From Odobenus rosmarus divergens (taxonomy: Eukaryota; Chordata; Mammalia; Carnivora; Odobenidae), in assembly GCF_000321225.1 (NCBI RefSeq), contig NW_004451009.1, forward strand, positions 913,268 to 977,267: a stretch of 64,000 nt of DNA, read 5' to 3'. The stretch's first letter is position 1. The number at the start of each line of letters is the position of its first letter. A program made the translations under genes and the position numbers. The notes below the pieces were generated by a model. That model had not been told where the DNA came from, did not search any database, and saw only the letters and a program-made list of their open reading frames with translations. Shown here piece by piece: positions 61,023-64,000 of this stretch.

Positions 61023-61059
61023 ACGTGAACGTTTGTCATATCCTTTATGCACCTGGTGT

Positions 61060-61475
61060 CATAAATCAAAATGATGAGCAAAATGCAAGGAGAAATAGAC
61101 CCAGTGATAGGGAGTATTAATTAACACATACCTGTCAGAAATGAAGAGATCAAATGGACCAGAAATAGTGACATACATTTGAACAATCCTTTAACAAGCT
61201 TATTCTGATAGAAATATACAGAACAATAAATGCCCTTTTGTTTATGTTATCTTCCACAAATGGACAGTTCAAAAATCTAACCATGTGTTAGGCTCCAAAG
61301 TAAATCTCAACCAATTTAGTGAAAAGTAGAAATCACACATGCTGTATTTTCTGTACACAAGAAAATAACTAGAAATCAACAGAAAAATAAAAAGCAAAAA
61401 TCTTTCCACTTGGAAATTAATCCATTATTCTAAATATTGAGGAAATCAAAATCATTTTCAGAAAGCATAACAACA
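61060..61475 (+). mobile_element. Old L1 ORF2 fragment, sense
   Basis: The sequence aaccatgtgttaggctccaa followed by ggaaattaatccattattct corresponds to the endonuclease part of ORF2 in old L1 families. Confidence 0.6.
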
Positions 61476-61489
61476 GTACTATATTAAAA

Positions 61490-63660
61490 AAATAAATGGG
61501 TGGGCAGTTACGTCAGGGAAGACAGGGTATAAGAAGCACCAGGAATCTCTCTCTCCATCTAGACAACAATTCTACTGTCAGAAACTGTTTAAAGGAGCTA
61601 TTTTGGAACAGTATGGAGCCTGAAGACTTGCAGCTTCCAGATGATAGCTTGACTGGTAAGCTGTGGTTAATGCCCATCATTTTTGGCTGCCCATCCTCCA
61701 GCCCCATGGCAGACAGCCACGCACACATTCCTGGGGTACCTTGGTGGAGCCAGGGTGAACAATGAGGACCTTGTCCAAATATCAGGCTCTTGTGTAGTGG
61801 TTGCTGTTTTTGATTGCTGAGATGCAAGCATAGAGGCTGGCCACCATTGTTTCAACCTCCACTGGCTGAAGTGGCTTTCATAGCATTGAATGGGGCAACG
61901 CATGTGAGTGGGTACCCCCCCAGCTTCTTGCTTTTATAGGAGCCAGACACTTAAGAATCAGGACATTCAAACACAAGTGCACATGCAGGGGAATTTAAAA
62001 AGCCAATGCGTGGCCAGGGAAAAATGGAGGCTCAGGAAGGGTGTGAGAAGACCTTAGGCTTTCCCCTCAGGCTGGTCTCCAGCAGACACACAACAACAAA
62101 CAGCAAACACTAGGAGATGGGGAGAATCTGATTTCCAGAGGTAGAACAGTATGATTCAATTTTTATGATGTCCAGTTTGCAACAACAACAACAAAAAAAT
62201 CACAAGGCTTACAAAGAAATATGTAAGCATGGCCCACTCAGAAGGACAAAATAAGTGGACAGAAGCTGCCCCTGAAGAAGCCCAGATGTCATATTTAATA
62301 GACAAGACTTAAAGATCCTCAAAGAGCTAAAAGAAGACACGGACAAAGGAAAACAAGGAACAAACTGAGAATATCAAGAGATATAAAGAAATAAAGATTA
62401 CAGAAAGAACCAAGAAGGTATCTGAAGCTGAAAAGTATAATGACTGAAATGAAATCTTCTCTAGAGGGGTTCAAAAGCAGGTTGGAGCAGGCAGAGAAAG
62501 AACCTGTGAACTTGAAGGTGGGGCAATTGAAGTTATTAAGCCTGAGAAAAAGAACAATGAATGAAGAAAAGTGAACAGAGTTTTAGGGACTTGCATGGTA
62601 CTAGCAAGCAAACCAGCATATGCACTGTGGGAGTCCCAGAATGAGAAGAAAGAGGTAAAAAAGAATATTTGAAGGAATAATGGCTGAAAACTTAACAAAT
62701 TTGATGAAAGACATGAACCTACAAATTCAGGAAGCTCAACAAACTAATTAGAATAAACTCAACCCACACCAAAATGCATCATAATCAAACTGGTAAGGGC
62801 CAGAGACAAAGAATCTTGAAAGCAGCAAGAGAGAAGTAACTCATCAGATACAAGAGATCCTCAATAAGCTTATCACCAGTTTCTCATCCAAAACCTCAGA
62901 GGCCAGAAAGCAGTGGGTTGATATACTCAAAATGCTGAAAGGAAAAAACTGTCCACCAAAAATTCAATATCTGGCCAAACTGTCCTTCAAAAATGAGGGA
63001 GACAGTTTATGGATCATTCAGAGTCAGTGCTACAGGCCTGTACCTTGCTCCTGTGACTTCCCTGCTGTCTGCCCCACTCGGCCACACAATGCTGGTGGAC
63101 CTCAGCAAGTGGTCCAGGCCTTTGAGCCTCACCATAGAGAGAGGCTGGCGTGTCCACTACCCCCCAGTGTGATACACGCTCTGGCTCCTTTAAAGAGCAG
63201 CACTGGAAAAAGCAATAGGGAGTCACTTTGGGGTTAAGGCATGGCCATCTAGATGAGCTGCAGGGCTGGGTGAGAGGTTGTCAGAAATCCCAAGTCTGTG
63301 CCTGCTAAACTGGTCATTCTTCATCTGTGTAAGCAAAGCTAATCTGGAGTTGTGGAATATTGTGTTAATTTTACTGTTTGCTTATAGTTGAATAAAAATA
63401 AAAACATATGGATGAAAAAAAAATGAGAGGGAAATAAGGACATTCCCTGATAAATGTAAGCTAAGGTGAAGGAGGTCATTACCACAAGACCTGCCATGCA
63501 AGACTTGCTGAATGGAGAGCTTCAGGATGAAATGAAAAGACACTGAACCAAACTCCAAGGCCTTGTGAAGACAGAACAAGATGAATGCATGGGCAATTAC
63601 AAAGCCAGTATTGTAATTTTGGTTTATTACTACACCTTTTATTTTCTACATGATTTAAAA
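61490..63660 (+). mobile_element. Old L1 5' region, sense, split by a retrocopy
   Basis: The blocks 62250-63000 and 63428-63610 form one element when the insert is removed. Motifs such as gaatcttgaaagcagcaaga, aaaactgtccaccaaaaatt, ggacattccctgataaa and attaccacaagacctgcc match the 5' half of old L1M-type elements as I remember them. Confidence 0.65.
63003..63418 (+). pseudogene. PEBP1P: PEBP1 processed pseudogene, internally deleted
   Basis: PEBP1 (phosphatidylethanolamine-binding protein 1, also called RKIP) is a small cytosolic kinase inhibitor. Codons 63089-63130 read MLVDLSKWSRPLSL, matching the N-terminus MPVDLSKWSGPLSL of PEBP1. The match then jumps to the last part of the PEBP1 3' UTR: ctcctttaaagagcag near 63184 and gtttgcttatagttgaataa near 63376. 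It ends with AATAAA (63391-63396) and an A-run. Almost the whole coding region and most of the 3' UTR are missing. There are no introns, and a short duplication flanks it: aaaaatgaggga (62989-63000) and aaaaatgagaggga (from 63419). It cannot encode a functional protein. The symbol means PEBP1 pseudogene, not an official name. Confidence 0.85.
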
Positions 63661-63790
63661 GACAAACACATAAAAATTCAATTATTAATATATGTTACTG
63701 GGCATACAGTTTATAAAAATGCAAAGTGTGACTTAAGTCACAGGACAGCATGGAGCTATATCAGAGCAGAGTTTTGTTTTGTTTTTTAAA
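63661..63790. other. Short AT-rich spacer
   Basis: Nothing is recognised apart from a gttttgttttgtttt run next to the following L1. Confidence 0.5.
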
Positions 63791-64000
63791 TTTTTTATTT
63801 AAATTCAATTTAATTAACATATAGTATATTACTGGTTTCAGAGGTAGAATTCAGTGATTCATCAGTTGCACGCAACACCCAGTGCTCCTTACAACAAGTG
63901 TCCTTCTTAATGCCCATCATCCAGTTACCCCATCACCCCACCGCTCTCCCCTCCAGCAACCCTGTTTGTTTCCTATAGTTAAGTCTCTTATGGTTTGCCT
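63791..64000 (-). mobile_element. Carnivore-type L1 3' end, antisense, continues past the window
   Basis: The + strand reads tttaattaacatatagtata, ggtagaattcagtgattcat and aatgcccatcatccagttac. This is the reversed 3' UTR of young carnivore L1 copies as I know it. Little divergence is apparent. Confidence 0.85.

Noticed and set aside
61496..61765. 89-codon open frame beginning MGGQLRQGRQGIRSTRNLSL
   Set aside because: It lies in the 5' region of an old L1-like element and shows no protein family match.
62932..63237. 101-codon open frame
   Set aside because: It crosses the boundary between the old L1 and the PEBP1 retrocopy, and reads the retrocopy in the wrong frame.
1..64000. Bacterial-type operons, CRISPR arrays, phage or defence genes
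   Set aside because: The window is a mammalian intron-rich locus; no such structures are present on either strand.

Overview
This is nuclear DNA from a mammal of the order Carnivora, most likely an arctoid (bear, seal or weasel relatives). The main evidence is at least 15 copies or fragments of the tRNA-derived CAN SINE. Their head carries the gcgcctgggtggctcag form, followed by a ctccctctccc segment and an aataaataaaatctt tail, which I associate with arctoid rather than dog copies. A carnivore-type L1 3' end also enters at the right edge (63791-64000). There are no bacterial genes, operons, CRISPR arrays or functional tRNA/rRNA genes.

The only protein-coding gene I can support is the 3' half of FAM120B (constitutive coactivator of PPAR-gamma), on the + strand. 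Seven exons, at 6312-6413, 14157-14329, 17944-18036, 44435-44641, 46006-46114, 47781-47873 and 52289-52340, have canonical AG/GT junctions. Their phases fit exactly, giving about 276 C-terminal codons. The promoter, exon 1 and the large N-terminal exon (PIN/XPG-like domain) must lie upstream of position 1. The sixth intron ends at the exon carrying the conserved ...WRRY terminus. Here the ancestral stop appears to be lost and the frame runs five codons to a TAA that overlaps a strong gtaagt donor. Three introns also contain in-frame extensions ending near AATAAA signals, which are candidate alternative 3' ends.

Layout. 1-6311: intron upstream of the first visible exon, with an antisense L1 (1860-3550) carrying two nested SINEs. 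6414-14156: intron with an inverted SINE pair, an old MER5-like element, a hAT-like element and an assembly gap (8617-8716) inside a 46-bp minisatellite. 14330-17943: short, mostly unique intron. 18037-44434: a 26-kb intron with an antisense L1 (19148-21269) flanked by a 52-bp direct duplication, a long GC-rich unique stretch, two sense L1 copies (37815-40315, 41160-42565), a tandem SINE pair and a tight inverted SINE pair. 44642-52288: three short introns. 52341-64000: downstream flank or last intron, dominated by LINEs: an L1 with a 5' inversion (54518-57905), old L1 pieces, and an internally deleted PEBP1 processed pseudogene (63003-63418) inserted in an old L1.

Nothing here looks like a new multi-gene system. 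The items most worth checking are the altered FAM120B C-terminus, the candidate intronic poly(A) isoforms, the unresolved minisatellite, the inverted SINE pairs and the PEBP1 retrocopy. Repeat family names come from pattern recognition, not from a database search.
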